DNA of 64,000 nt, taken from positions 806,001-870,000 of the forward strand of contig NZ_QKNS01000001.1 of NCBI RefSeq assembly GCF_003231285.1. Direction: 5' to 3'. This document shows positions 44,279 to 53,126 of this stretch, piece by piece. The stretch comes from Hymenobacter sediminis (GTDB lineage Bacteria; Bacteroidota; Bacteroidia; Cytophagales; Hymenobacteraceae). A model generated the notes under the pieces. The model ran no database searches. It saw nothing but the letters and a program-made list of their open reading frames with translations, and was not told the DNA's origin. Position 1 is the stretch's first letter, and every line of letters starts with the position of its first letter. The position numbers and the translations under genes were made by a program.

Positions 44279-45889
44279 ATGAAAACTGCCCATGCAGCCC
44301 GCCTCCTAGCCTTTACCGTGCTGGCGGCCCTGTCGCAAGGATGTGACAGCTTCCTCGATAAAGAGCCTTTAGGTACTACTACCCAAGGTAACCTGTTCAA
44401 TGACCCTACTAATGCCGTGCAGGCTGTGAATGCCATTTACGACGTGGCTTCCTGGGACCAGGGCCCGAAGTGGGGCGACCCCAACGGTCAGTTTGTGCCC
44501 CAGACTTACGAGTGGATGTTCGGGGACGTGATGAGTGATGACGCCGAGAAAGGTAGCTCGCCCAGCGACTTTCCTACCCTCACGGAGCTCAAAACCTGGA
44601 ACATTCCGCCCTCCAATCCGCCCACGACTACCCTTTGGGTGCACAGCTTCACGGGTATTGCCCGAGCGAACACGGTTATCAATAACATTGACGCCGGCAC
44701 CATCGACGAGGCCCTGAAACAGCGTCTGAAGGGAGAAGCCTACTTTCTACGGGCCTATTTCTACTTCAGCCTCGTGAAGCTGTTTGGCGGGGTGCCACTG
44801 TTCGAGAAAACGCCGGCTCCTACCGAGGCTAGCAACGTAACCCGCGCCAGCATTGCCGAAACGTATGCTTTCATTGAAAAGGACCTGCAGGCTGCCGCTG
44901 CTGCGCTGCCCGAGAAAAATGCCTACCCCGCCGCCGACCTCGGACGTGCCACCAAAGGTGCGGCCAACGCCTATCTGGCGCGAGCCATTATGTACCAACT
45001 AGGCACCGTGAATGGCAATAACCACACGTGGCAGGAAGTCTATGACCTGACCAGCACCATCATTACCTCCGGCCAGTACAACCTGCTGCCGAACTACGCG
45101 GCTATCCACCAAGATATTGGCGAGAACAGCAGTGAATCGGTATTTGAAATTCAGTTTGCTACCTCTAATGATGGGTACGGCCCCATCATGACGGGCACCA
45201 CGAACAACATCTTCCAGAACAACCGCAAAACCTTCGGTTACGGCTTCAACAACCCCACCCAGAGTTTAGTGGATGAGTTCGAGCCGAACGACCCGCGCCT
45301 GGAGGCTACCATCATCAAGGATGGCGACGTGGTGCTGGGCATCCGCAACGTTATTGACCGCACGGAAAATGCCACCGGCTACCTCAACCGGAAAGTAGCT
45401 ATTCTGGCGCCCAACAACACGTCTTCAGGCCCCCAGAACATCCGAAAGGTGCGCTACGCCGATATCCTACTGATGAAAGCCGAAGCTGCCGCGCAAACCA
45501 ACCGCAGCGCCGAAGCCGTGGCTCTGGTAAACCAGGTACGGCAACGGGCCCGCACGTCAACTCGTCCGCCCGGCACCACCGTAGGCTCGCTGACCTATGA
45601 GCCTGCCAACACACCCGCCGGTACCTTGCCCGACCTTTCGGCCGGCCTCTCGGGGCAGGCGCTGCTGAACGCCATCTGGCACGAGCGCCGCGTAGAGTTC
45701 GGAGAAGAATCTTTGCGCCTATGGGACCTAATCCGGACGGGCCGCTACATGGCTACTCTCCCTCCCGATGTGCGCGCCCGGGCCTTGTCGCACGTTACCA
45801 CCGAGCCTTCCGTAAACCCAACGCCTCTGCTGCCCATCTCCCTCACCGATGCTCAGGCCTGGAAGCTACCTCAGAACCCCGGGTATTAA
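44279..45889 (+). CDS. SusD/RagB-type nutrient-binding lipoprotein
   Basis: 536 residues from the ATG at 44279; a GTG directly before it is an alternative. Lipobox S-Q-G-C-D near residue 22, followed by F-L-D-K-E-P typical of SusD. TPR-type helices include G-E-A-Y-F-L-R-A-Y-F-Y-F and the C-terminal R-R-V-E-F-G-E-E-S-L-R-L-W-D-L-I-R-T-G. It forms the surface lid over the SusC barrel. Starts 21 bp after susC and ends at a strong terminator. Confidence 0.97.
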   Translation: MKTAHAARLLAFTVLAALSQGCDSFLDKEPLGTTTQGNLFNDPTNAVQAVNAIYDVASWDQGPKWGDPNGQFVPQTYEWMFGDVMSDDAEKGSSPSDFPTLTELKTWNIPPSNPPTTTLWVHSFTGIARANTVINNIDAGTIDEALKQRLKGEAYFLRAYFYFSLVKLFGGVPLFEKTPAPTEASNVTRASIAETYAFIEKDLQAAAAALPEKNAYPAADLGRATKGAANAYLARAIMYQLGTVNGNNHTWQEVYDLTSTIITSGQYNLLPNYAAIHQDIGENSSESVFEIQFATSNDGYGPIMTGTTNNIFQNNRKTFGYGFNNPTQSLVDEFEPNDPRLEATIIKDGDVVLGIRNVIDRTENATGYLNRKVAILAPNNTSSGPQNIRKVRYADILLMKAEAAAQTNRSAEAVALVNQVRQRARTSTRPPGTTVGSLTYEPANTPAGTLPDLSAGLSGQALLNAIWHERRVEFGEESLRLWDLIRTGRYMATLPPDVRARALSHVTTEPSVNPTPLLPISLTDAQAWKLPQNPGY

Positions 45890-45941
45890 GGTTTATAAGA
45901 GGATTTGCTAGCTGAACAGAGGTAGGAAATCTACGAACAAC

Positions 45942-45974
45942 AAGAGCCGCCTTACTTCATGTAAGGCGGCTCTT
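45942..45974. terminator. Bidirectional terminator after susD
   Basis: AAGAGCCGCCTTAC pairs perfectly with GTAAGGCGGCTCTT around a 5-nt loop. It lies between convergent genes. Confidence 0.85.
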
Positions 45975-45975
45975 A

Positions 45976-46806
45976 CTATTGGTGGTTGACCATCAGCTTA
46001 ATTGTTTCCGCCGACTTACTCCCTGCCGAAAAGCTTTGTACGATGTAAGTGCCAGTGGCCAGAGGCTCCACTGAAACCCGCAACTCTGGCGCCTGAGTAT
46101 GATGCACCTGTAGCAGGCGGCCTCTCATATCATAGAGTTGAATGGTGCGAGTTTCGGCCGAGGTGAAATGTAGCATGGTGGTTACGCTGGCTGGGTTAGG
46201 GTAGCAGTAAAGCGTGTTAGAGCTATGAGCGACGGACAGCCGCTGCCCAGTAGCAGTAGAACGCTTTACCTGCATTCGGTAGGTAGGAAAACTATCCAGC
46301 TCAGCCAGGTAAAAACTCTGTAGTTCTGCACTGTTAAAGCGTAGACGCATACTGTCGCCAGAGGCTCTTTGAAAGCGCACCAAACCCGGCGCGTACCCTC
46401 GTCGGATTGCACCAGCCAAATCCTTCATTTGCTGATAGCCTGTCCCCAGTCCCTGAATCTGTCGCCCTCTGATGCGCACCGCGTGTACCCAGTAGCCAGA
46501 GTCGCCCACCGGTTCTGCTAGGTAATACAGTCGGCGGTAGCGGAATGCCCAGGCGTCTAGTATCTGGCTGCTATCTGACTTGTCAATGACGAAATTGCGC
46601 CTTGTAACGGGGTCTAACCATAAGGTCAGCTTCAAAGTGTCATAGCTTCCCAGGAGCGTAATATCCGAGCCAACCACGCGGGCCAGATCAATAGGTTTGG
46701 GCACAGAAAAACTATCGAAAGCAGCCCCCGGATCAGAACCGTTTTCGCAGCCGCTCAATACGCTAACAGCGCCCAGAATTGGAAGGACGTTTTTTCGGAA
46801 ACGCAT
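45976..46806 (-). CDS. Lipoprotein with a type IX secretion sorting-like C-terminus
   Basis: 276 residues from the ATG at 46806; a longer frame to 46893 lacks a signal. The N-terminus has a lipobox V-L-S-G-C near residue 19. The C-terminal about 80 residues match a type A T9SS sorting domain: Y-C-Y-P-N-P-A-S, then I-Q-L-Y-D-M-R-G-R-L-L and G-T-Y-I-V-Q-S-F, ending V-N. The middle is unknown. A lipobox together with a T9SS signal is unusual, as T9SS cargo normally uses signal peptidase I. Function unknown. Confidence 0.75.
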   Translation of the reverse strand: MRFRKNVLPILGAVSVLSGCENGSDPGAAFDSFSVPKPIDLARVVGSDITLLGSYDTLKLTLWLDPVTRRNFVIDKSDSSQILDAWAFRYRRLYYLAEPVGDSGYWVHAVRIRGRQIQGLGTGYQQMKDLAGAIRRGYAPGLVRFQRASGDSMRLRFNSAELQSFYLAELDSFPTYRMQVKRSTATGQRLSVAHSSNTLYCYPNPASVTTMLHFTSAETRTIQLYDMRGRLLQVHHTQAPELRVSVEPLATGTYIVQSFSAGSKSAETIKLMVNHQ

Positions 46807-46953
46807 AGCATCTAGAAAAGATGAACCTGTTGGTTGATGCTGCTCCCGACGAAAGGTCACCCGAGAAGAGCCAACCTCCTTAGGGGAATCCAACTGCTAT
46901 AAATGGCAGAAATCTGCGGCTTGCTATCCACAGCTACGTTGCGCAAAAATACT

Positions 46954-46984
46954 AGCGCCGCTCCTGAGCCTCAGGAGCGGCGCT
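46954..46984 (-). terminator. Terminator of the LLM oxidoreductase gene
   Basis: AGCGCCGCTCCTGA pairs with its complement (14 bp) around a 3-nt loop. On the - strand AGTATTTTTG follows. Confidence 0.85.
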
Positions 46985-47008
46985 CATCTAGAGGTAATAG
47001 CTCAGAGG

Positions 47009-48052
47009 TTATGCAGTCTGCGGTGCCAGGGCCCGCTGCACGGCCGGGGACACCACCTGTCCAAACAACTCCGTGGAGCGCAGCACAGCTTCGTGGGGCA
47101 TGCCTTCCAGCATCAATTGGCCGATGAAGCGGGTATTTTGGAAGAGACCGTGCAGGTACACCAGTTTATCGGCAACCTCCTGGGGCGTACCCACGAACAG
47201 TGGGCCTTCCGGTCCGCAGAGGTAGTCGAACTGTTGGCGCGACATGGGACGCCAGCCCCGCTCCCGGCCAATGCGGTTCATAACCAGAGAGTAGGCCGGG
47301 AAGAACTCATCGGCCGCCTGCTTCGAGGTGTCGGCTATATGAAAATGGCAGTTCAGGCAGAGGGGGAGGGTAGCGTGATCATGGCCAGCTTGCTGGGCCG
47401 AGCGACGGTAGAGGTCCGCAAACGGCACATACTGGGCCGGTGCGCCGCCTAAGATGGCAATGGTAAGCCCCAGGCCCAGAGAGCCAGCCCGCGCCGCCGA
47501 GGCCGGTGTGCCACCCACACCAATCCAGACGGGCAAGCGGGGTTGCAGCGGCCGCGGATAAACGCCCTTGCCGACAATGGCGGGTCGGTGCCGGCCTTGC
47601 CAGCTAATAATTTCCTGCTCATTGAGCTGCAATAGCAGCCCAAGTTTCTCCGCGAACAGAGCATCGTAGTCGTTCAGATCTTGCCCAAACAGCGGAAACG
47701 ACTCAATAAAGGACCCGCGGCCGGCAATGATTTCAGCCCGACCGTTGGAAATTAAATCGAGGGTAGCAAAGTTCTGGAAAGTGCGCACCGGATCGGTGGA
47801 GCTAAGTACCGTAACGGCACTGGTAAGTCGCACCCGTTGGGTTACAGCCGCAATAGCCGCCAGCACTACTTCGGGGGCCGAAACCACGTAGTCGGCGCGG
47901 TGGTGCTCCCCAATGGATACCACATCGAGGCCAGCCTCGTCAGCACGGCGCCCCAAGGCCACCAGTTCCTGCACACGCTGTGCAGCCGATTTGTCGCCGC
48001 CGGCTACGTGGGCGGGGGCTATTTCACCGAATGAGCTAATGCCAAGTTCCAT
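47009..48052 (-). CDS. LLM-class flavin-dependent oxidoreductase
   Basis: 347 residues of the bacterial luciferase-like TIM-barrel family, which uses reduced FMN. Visible: the N-terminal E-L-G-I-S-S-F, S-I-G-E-H-H near residue 46, and G-R-A-E-I-I-A-G-R-G-S near 104, all typical. The subgroup is the LLM class with W-I-G-V-G-G-T. Substrate unknown. Single gene, ATG at 48052, terminated at 46954. Confidence 0.92.
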   Translation of the reverse strand: MELGISSFGEIAPAHVAGGDKSAAQRVQELVALGRRADEAGLDVVSIGEHHRADYVVSAPEVVLAAIAAVTQRVRLTSAVTVLSSTDPVRTFQNFATLDLISNGRAEIIAGRGSFIESFPLFGQDLNDYDALFAEKLGLLLQLNEQEIISWQGRHRPAIVGKGVYPRPLQPRLPVWIGVGGTPASAARAGSLGLGLTIAILGGAPAQYVPFADLYRRSAQQAGHDHATLPLCLNCHFHIADTSKQAADEFFPAYSLVMNRIGRERGWRPMSRQQFDYLCGPEGPLFVGTPQEVADKLVYLHGLFQNTRFIGQLMLEGMPHEAVLRSTELFGQVVSPAVQRALAPQTA

Positions 48053-48386
48053 GGGAGGTTAAATCAGGTAGGTACATGAATTGAAGTGTAAAGCTATCAG
48101 CTGGCAATATGTTTTGATACTTGCATCTGATGAAATCCCACGCCCGTCAGATGCCTAGTGATGAAGCCAGCCGGCGAACAGGGCTGTCCTCCTCAGAGCG
48201 CACCCACACCGATACTAAGGGTTGCGCTTACAGTAGGGGGTAGGGGCTAAGGGCAGTTGTCATAGGGTAGGGCGGGTGGTGGTAGGTACTATACGAAGAT
48301 TTGCTACCGTACCGGTACTCTATGGTTGGTGATACAAGGCTGCGGCAGTTTCCAGGCGGCATAAAATCCGGATATTTGCTCGCACT
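48053..48386. other. 334-bp intergenic region between divergent genes
   Basis: No gene is supported. It holds an 8-bp inverted repeat GCATCTGA...TCAGATGC at 48123-48154 and a G-rich run with GGGGTAGG near 48238. It should contain promoters for the LLM gene and the GT2 gene, but no exact TAnnTTTG box at a good position is seen. Confidence 0.5.
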
Positions 48387-49151
48387 ATGCCCCAGGTTCC
48401 GCTTTCTGTCGTCATCATTACCTTCAACGAAGAGGCCAACATTGCCCGCTGCCTGGAAGCCGCGCGGGGGGTAGCCGATGATGTGGTGGTAGTTGACAGC
48501 TTTTCGACTGATCGTACCATGGAAATCTGCCGAGAACTGGGCGTGCGCGTGGTACAACATCCGTTTGAAGGCTACGTGCAGCAGAAGAATTTCGCTACAG
48601 CCCAGGCTCAGCATGACCATGTGCTGCAACTAGATGCCGACGAAGTACTGACCGAAGAGCTACGCCAGAGCATCAGGGAAGCCAAACAGAACTGGCAGGG
48701 TGCCGGCTACACTCTAGCTCGCCTGACAAACTACTGCGGCTCTTGGGTGCGCCACGGCGGCTGGTACCCCGACCGTAAGCTGCGCCTCTATGATCGGCGC
48801 TTGGGTCAGTGGGAAGGCTTGCTCCTGCATGAGCGGTATGAGCTGCACCCCAATCAGCCTACCCCCTTGCCGCTGGCGGGTGATGCCCTGCATTACTCCT
48901 ACAACTCTGTGGAGCAGCACGTCAGCCAGCTCAACCGTTTTACCAGCATTGCAGCCGATGAGCTCTGGCTCCGGGGTAAGCGCCGTGTTTCCGTGTTTCA
49001 TTTGCTGCTGAAACCGTGGTGGAAATTCGTGCACGGCTACTTTTTCCGTTTGGGTTTTCTGGATGGATTTGCCGGCCTGAGCATCGCCGTTATTTCGGCC
49101 TGGGGGGTGTTTTTGAAGTTCGCCAAGCTGAAAACCAAAACCGCCGCATGA
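48387..49151 (+). CDS. Glycosyltransferase family 2 (WaaE-like)
   Basis: 254 residues. GT-A fold with S-V-V-I-I-T-F-N-E-E-A-N-I at the N-terminus, V-V-V-D-S-F-S-T-D-R-T, and the metal-binding D-A-D-E motif L-Q-L-D-A-D-E near residue 83. The type matches inner-core lipopolysaccharide glucosyltransferases of the WaaE/KdtX group. Likely adds a sugar to lipid A-core on the cytoplasmic side. ATGA overlap with the heptosyltransferase-like gene, so they work together in envelope polysaccharide synthesis. Confidence 0.9.
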   Translation: MPQVPLSVVIITFNEEANIARCLEAARGVADDVVVVDSFSTDRTMEICRELGVRVVQHPFEGYVQQKNFATAQAQHDHVLQLDADEVLTEELRQSIREAKQNWQGAGYTLARLTNYCGSWVRHGGWYPDRKLRLYDRRLGQWEGLLLHERYELHPNQPTPLPLAGDALHYSYNSVEQHVSQLNRFTSIAADELWLRGKRRVSVFHLLLKPWWKFVHGYFFRLGFLDGFAGLSIAVISAWGVFLKFAKLKTKTAA

Positions 49152-50191
49152 AAACCTTCCTGATTAGTCGCACCGATGCCATCGGGGATGTGGTCTTGAC
49201 GCTACCAGTAGCGGGGCGGCTAAAACAACTTTTCCCCGGCTGCCGGGTGGTATTGCTGGGACGCACCTACACCCAGGCTATTGCCGAAGCCTGTCCTTGG
49301 GTTGATGCGTTTCTGAATGTTGATGAACTACTGCAGCTGCCTGCTTCCGAGCAAGTAGCTGCCCTACACAATTGCCAGGCTGACGCCATCCTGCACATCT
49401 TTCCGAACAAGCAGCTGGCCCGCCTAGCCAAGCAAGCCCAGATTCCGGTGCGTGTTGGCACCCGCAACCGGTGGTTTCACTGGCTTACCTGTAACCGGTT
49501 GGTAACCCTGAGCCGCAAAAACTCTCCGCTGCATGAAGCCCAGCTGAACCTGCAATTACTCCAGCCTATCACAAGTACCCCGGAAGTGCTACCTCTGCCA
49601 ACGCTAGCAACCCTGGTTCAGCTAACTCCGGCAGTGGCTGTGCGGCCAGCTCTGGGCGAACTGCTGGCTGCTCGCCGGCCCGGGCAGCTCAACGTCATTC
49701 TGCACCCACGTAGCCGCGGCAGTGCCCGCGAATGGGGCTTGGCGCACTTCGGCACACTTGCCCGCTTACTCCACCAGGCAGGCCACCGTGTTTTCGTGAC
49801 TGGAACGGCGGCCGAAGGCAAAGAACTCGGCGACTGGCTGACCGAACACAAGCCTTTCCTGACTGCCGACCTCACCGGGCAGCTCACCCTACCTGAACTG
49901 ATTGCCTTTATAGCTGCCGCCGATGGGTTGATTGCCGGTAGCACTGGCCCCCTTCACATAGCAGCGGCGCTTGGGCGACATGCGTTAGGGTTATACCCGC
50001 CCATCCGGCCTATGCACCCCGGCCGCTGGGCCCCCCTGGGGCCTCACGCCGAGTATCTGGTTTTCGACCGACCTGATTGTCAGGATTGCCGGACGCAGCC
50101 TAGTGCCTGCAGCTGTATCAAAGCGTTGGAGCCTGCGCAGGCTTTAGCCCGTATTCAGCAATGGCAGCCCTTGCCGTCTGCTGCTTTCTAA
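49148..50191 (+). CDS. Glycosyltransferase family 9 (heptosyltransferase-like)
   Basis: 347 residues from the ATG at 49148, which overlaps the previous stop. N-terminal I-S-R-T-D-A-I-G-D-V-V-L-T-L-P-V is the GT9 hallmark. The C-terminal half has I-L-H-P-R-S-R-G-S-A-R-E-W and G-S-T-G-P-L-H-I-A-A-A-L-G for ADP-sugar binding. It probably adds heptose or a similar sugar to the lipopolysaccharide core. A Cys-rich segment near the end (D-C-Q-D-C-R-T) is seen in some family members. Confidence 0.9.
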   Translation: MKTFLISRTDAIGDVVLTLPVAGRLKQLFPGCRVVLLGRTYTQAIAEACPWVDAFLNVDELLQLPASEQVAALHNCQADAILHIFPNKQLARLAKQAQIPVRVGTRNRWFHWLTCNRLVTLSRKNSPLHEAQLNLQLLQPITSTPEVLPLPTLATLVQLTPAVAVRPALGELLAARRPGQLNVILHPRSRGSAREWGLAHFGTLARLLHQAGHRVFVTGTAAEGKELGDWLTEHKPFLTADLTGQLTLPELIAFIAAADGLIAGSTGPLHIAAALGRHALGLYPPIRPMHPGRWAPLGPHAEYLVFDRPDCQDCRTQPSACSCIKALEPAQALARIQQWQPLPSAAF

Positions 50192-50207
50192 GCTACTTGC
50201 CGCCCGC

Positions 50208-51533
50208 ATGACCTTAATAACCACCCCAGCTACTACCCCCACGCCGGTATGGAAGGCCTGGTGGCGTTCTGGCCGTTTGTCGCAGTACCTGCTGCTGCTG
50301 GCTTGCGCAGCAGGGGTAGCCGGGTTGCTGACGTCCCGGGCCCTAGTTGCCCTAAGTCCAGTAGCCGCGGTGGTAGCTGCTTTCCTCAACCCAAACGTTA
50401 GAAAGGAAGTACCCTGCTGGCTGCGGCTTCGCACAGTGTGGGCTCCTGCTGGTCTATACTTGCTCCTATTTCTGAGTGGCCTGTACACCCAAGAGTGGCC
50501 CACATGGCGCCACGAAATGTATCGGCTGCTTCCTTGGTTGGGCGTGCCGCTGGCATTCGGGGTAGCGGTTCCGCTGAGTGCCCGGCAACGGTTTTGGGTG
50601 GGTTTGCTCTTCGTAGGAGGGGTAGGCTTAGTTGGGGCCGCTACCATGGGCCAATATTTTTTAGACCCTGCTACGGCTAATGTAGCTTTCGGCTTGGGGC
50701 AGAGCATGCCTTCTATTACTCGCATCTTCCACATTCATTTTGGGCTGATGCTGGCTCTGGCAACATTTTTTGGCGTTTCGCTACGTCGCGAGCCATGGGC
50801 TAATAAGCTGCAACGAACAGTGCTTCTGCTTGCAGTAGGTAGTTGCATCCTAACCCTGCATGTGCTGGCTTACCGCACCGGCCTAATGGCCCTCTATGGA
50901 ATGCTGCTGATTGATACCTTCCTGGTTCTGATAGTGCAGCGCCGCCTGTGGCTGGGGCTAGCTTTACTGCTAGGACTAACTCTGGGGCCGTGGATTGCTT
51001 ACCAATCTTTAGAGTCAGTGCAGCAGCGGGTAGAATCTACCATCTACGACATCCTTCAGTTTGAGCTAAAGCACGACATCAATCAATACTCTCTATCACG
51101 ACGCCTAGCAGCTTGGCAAACGGCTGCTGTTATAGCACGTCAACATCCATTATTGGGGGTAGGCCCGGCTGATGCTTACCGCGCCATGATGAAACAGTAT
51201 GATTTGCAGAGCTACGGCCTTCAGCGCGAAAACCGCGTAATGATTCATAACCAGTACCTGCACCAACTGGTAGGAGGAGGGCTGGTAGGCTTAGGCCTAT
51301 GGTTATTTGTGTTATTCGGGCCGCTGATGCAACCTGCCCAGCGTCGTAACCCGTACGTGTATCGGTTCCTACTGCTGCAAGCCCTCGCCATGATGGTCGA
51401 CTCGTTGCTGGAGCTACAGATCAGTTATAACCTGTTTGTGTTTTTATACGGGTTTTTGGTAGTCGCTACCGAGCGACGCACCACTCGTAAAACCTTCCTT
51501 CCCGCGGATGGTATAAGTTCTACATTTGTCTAA
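50208..51533 (+). CDS. O-antigen ligase family protein
   Basis: 441 residues with about ten to twelve hydrophobic segments. A large periplasmic loop before the last helices holds H-P-L-L-G-V-G-P-A-D-A-Y and the conserved H-N-Q-Y-L-H, typical of the Wzy_C/WaaL family. It would join a polysaccharide to lipid A-core at the periplasmic face. It follows the two glycosyltransferases by 16 bp and likely completes that envelope operon. The promoter of the next sigma factor gene lies within its last codons. Confidence 0.88.
   Translation: MTLITTPATTPTPVWKAWWRSGRLSQYLLLLACAAGVAGLLTSRALVALSPVAAVVAAFLNPNVRKEVPCWLRLRTVWAPAGLYLLLFLSGLYTQEWPTWRHEMYRLLPWLGVPLAFGVAVPLSARQRFWVGLLFVGGVGLVGAATMGQYFLDPATANVAFGLGQSMPSITRIFHIHFGLMLALATFFGVSLRREPWANKLQRTVLLLAVGSCILTLHVLAYRTGLMALYGMLLIDTFLVLIVQRRLWLGLALLLGLTLGPWIAYQSLESVQQRVESTIYDILQFELKHDINQYSLSRRLAAWQTAAVIARQHPLLGVGPADAYRAMMKQYDLQSYGLQRENRVMIHNQYLHQLVGGGLVGLGLWLFVLFGPLMQPAQRRNPYVYRFLLLQALAMMVDSLLELQISYNLFVFLYGFLVVATERRTTRKTFLPADGISSTFV
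51521..51528 (+). promoter_or_regulatory. -7 box of the ECF sigma gene
   Basis: TACATTTG, exact TAnnTTTG, within the last codons of the O-antigen ligase gene. A TTC at the -33 position is one base off TTG with 19-bp spacing. 48 bp before the ATG at 51577. Confidence 0.55.
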
Positions 51534-51576
51534 CGGCGGTATTTTTTCAATATTCAGCCGAATTTTTTTTGTGTCC

Positions 51577-52221
51577 ATGAGCGACTCCCCCGAACGAGTA
51601 CCAAAACTGAGCAAAGAGGAAAAAGACCGGCGTTTCCAGGCCGAACTGATGCCTGTGCTCGATTCTCTGTACAACTTCGCCTTCCGGCTCACCCTCGATG
51701 AAGATGATGCAAATGACCTCGTACAGGAAACTTATCTGAAAGCATATCGCTTCTTTGAGTACTTCGAGCCGGGAACGAACGCCAAAGCGTGGCTGTTTCG
51801 CATCCTGAAAAATTCGTTCATCAACGATTTCCGCAAGAAAAGTAAGCAGCCTGCCAAGGTTGACTACAGCGAAATCGAAGGGTACTACAACTCGGAAGAT
51901 GTGGAGGCCGAAGGCGACGCCGGCAGCACTTCAACCGACATGCGGCAGCAAGCCGTGCGCGACCTCATCGGCGACGAAGTGGCCAGCGCACTCAACTCGT
52001 TGCCCGTGGATTTCCGTACCGTTATTATCCTCTGCGACCTGGAAGGGTTTACATATGAGGAAATGGCGAAGGTATTGGACATCCCCATTGGTACGGTGCG
52101 CTCGCGCTTGCACCGGGCTCGTAACTTTTTGAAAGACAAGCTTGAACGCTACGCCAAATCTATGGGTTATGGCTCAGAAGGCGAAGCCGACGAAGAACTA
52201 CATACTGACGACAACGAATAA
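51577..52221 (+). CDS. ECF-type RNA polymerase sigma factor
   Basis: 214 residues from the ATG at 51577; a GTG two codons earlier is possible. Region 2: L-Y-N-F-A-F-R-L-T-L-D-E-D-D-A-N-D-L-V-Q and N-A-K-A-W-L-F-R-I-L-K-N. Region 4: L-P-V-D-F-R-T-V-I-I-L-C-D-L-E-G and Y-E-E-M-A-K-V-L-D-I-P-I-G-T-V-R-S-R-L. Acidic extensions lie at both ends. It is followed by a small zinc-finger anti-sigma gene, a regulatory pair widespread in Bacteroidota, probably for stress response. Confidence 0.93.
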   Translation: MSDSPERVPKLSKEEKDRRFQAELMPVLDSLYNFAFRLTLDEDDANDLVQETYLKAYRFFEYFEPGTNAKAWLFRILKNSFINDFRKKSKQPAKVDYSEIEGYYNSEDVEAEGDAGSTSTDMRQQAVRDLIGDEVASALNSLPVDFRTVIILCDLEGFTYEEMAKVLDIPIGTVRSRLHRARNFLKDKLERYAKSMGYGSEGEADEELHTDDNE

Positions 52222-52244
52222 TCCCCTCATGCTAGGTCCCCGTT

Positions 52245-52532
52245 ATGGAAACCACTTCTACTAAGCAAACCAACCAGAACTCGGCGGCCGCCAACGGCCC
52301 CGACTGTGAACGCGTGAACACAATTCTTGACCAAATCATCGTCGGGCAGGAGCCCACGGCTGAGGACGAAGATTACTTCGTACATCATGCCGAAGATTGC
52401 TCTCCGTGTTTCGATAGCATCGAGAAGCAACACATCTTCATTGACTTTTTGGCGCAGCATGTAGGGCGTAAAGGAGCACCTTCTTCGTTGTCGAATTCAA
52501 TTCTTGCACGAGTTAAAGCGGAAATGGCCTAA
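52245..52532 (+). CDS. Small zinc-finger anti-sigma factor
   Basis: 95 residues. A single H-x3-C-x2-C zinc site is seen in H-A-E-D-C-S-P-C near residue 48-55, in the ZAS fold of cytoplasmic anti-sigma factors. No membrane segment. It lies 23 bp after the ECF sigma gene, so it most likely binds and inhibits that factor, releasing it on oxidation or another signal. Confidence 0.8.
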   Translation: METTSTKQTNQNSAAANGPDCERVNTILDQIIVGQEPTAEDEDYFVHHAEDCSPCFDSIEKQHIFIDFLAQHVGRKGAPSSLSNSILARVKAEMA

Positions 52533-52537
52533 TTTTG
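52530..52537 (+). promoter_or_regulatory. -7 box of gmk
   Basis: TAATTTTG, exact TAnnTTTG, only four bases before the gmk ATG at 52542. TTG at 52504 gives a long 23-bp spacer. If used, the gmk transcript is leaderless. Confidence 0.5.
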
Positions 52538-52541
52538 CCCG

Positions 52542-53126
52542 ATGCAGGGTAAAATCATCGCCTTTTCGGCTCCTTCTGGTGCCGGTAAGACTACTATCGT
52601 CCATCGGCTGCTGGAGCGAATTCCGGAGCTAAGTTTCTCTATTTCAGCGTGTACTCGTGATAAGCGAGGGCGCACCGAAGCCAACGGCAAGGACTACTAC
52701 TTTATCTCCGTTCAGGAGTTTCAGGAGAAGATCCGGCACGATGATTTCGTGGAATGGGAAGAGGTGTATGAAGGGGCCTTTTATGGCACGCTCAAATCAG
52801 AGATTGAGCGTATCTGGGCAAACAGCCAGCACGCCGTGCTTGATGTGGACGTAAAAGGTGGCCTCAGCATTAAGGAGTTCTATAAAGACCGCGCCCTTGC
52901 GGTGTTCGTAAAGCCACCATCGCTGGAGGTACTGGAGCAGCGCCTGCGCAACCGCGCCACTGACTCTGACGCCAGCATTTCCGCCCGCCTATATAAAGCT
53001 AATTTCGAGCTAACGTTCGAAGACCGATTTGATGTCACTATCGTGAATGACGACCTCGAGCGCGCCATTGACGAAGCTGAAAAACTCGTCCGTAATTTTA
53101 TCACGGCTGAATCGGCCATCCTGTGA
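52542..53126 (+). CDS. gmk: Guanylate kinase
   Basis: 194 residues. Converts GMP to GDP with ATP in the cytoplasm. P-loop A-P-S-G-A-G-K-T-T at 10-18, GMP-binding region with T-R-D-K-R-G and Y-G-T-L, and D-V-D-V-K-G-G all present. Start fits the family (M-x-G-K-I-I). Overlaps nadD by four bases (GTGA). Confidence 0.97.
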   Translation: MQGKIIAFSAPSGAGKTTIVHRLLERIPELSFSISACTRDKRGRTEANGKDYYFISVQEFQEKIRHDDFVEWEEVYEGAFYGTLKSEIERIWANSQHAVLDVDVKGGLSIKEFYKDRALAVFVKPPSLEVLEQRLRNRATDSDASISARLYKANFELTFEDRFDVTIVNDDLERAIDEAEKLVRNFITAESAIL

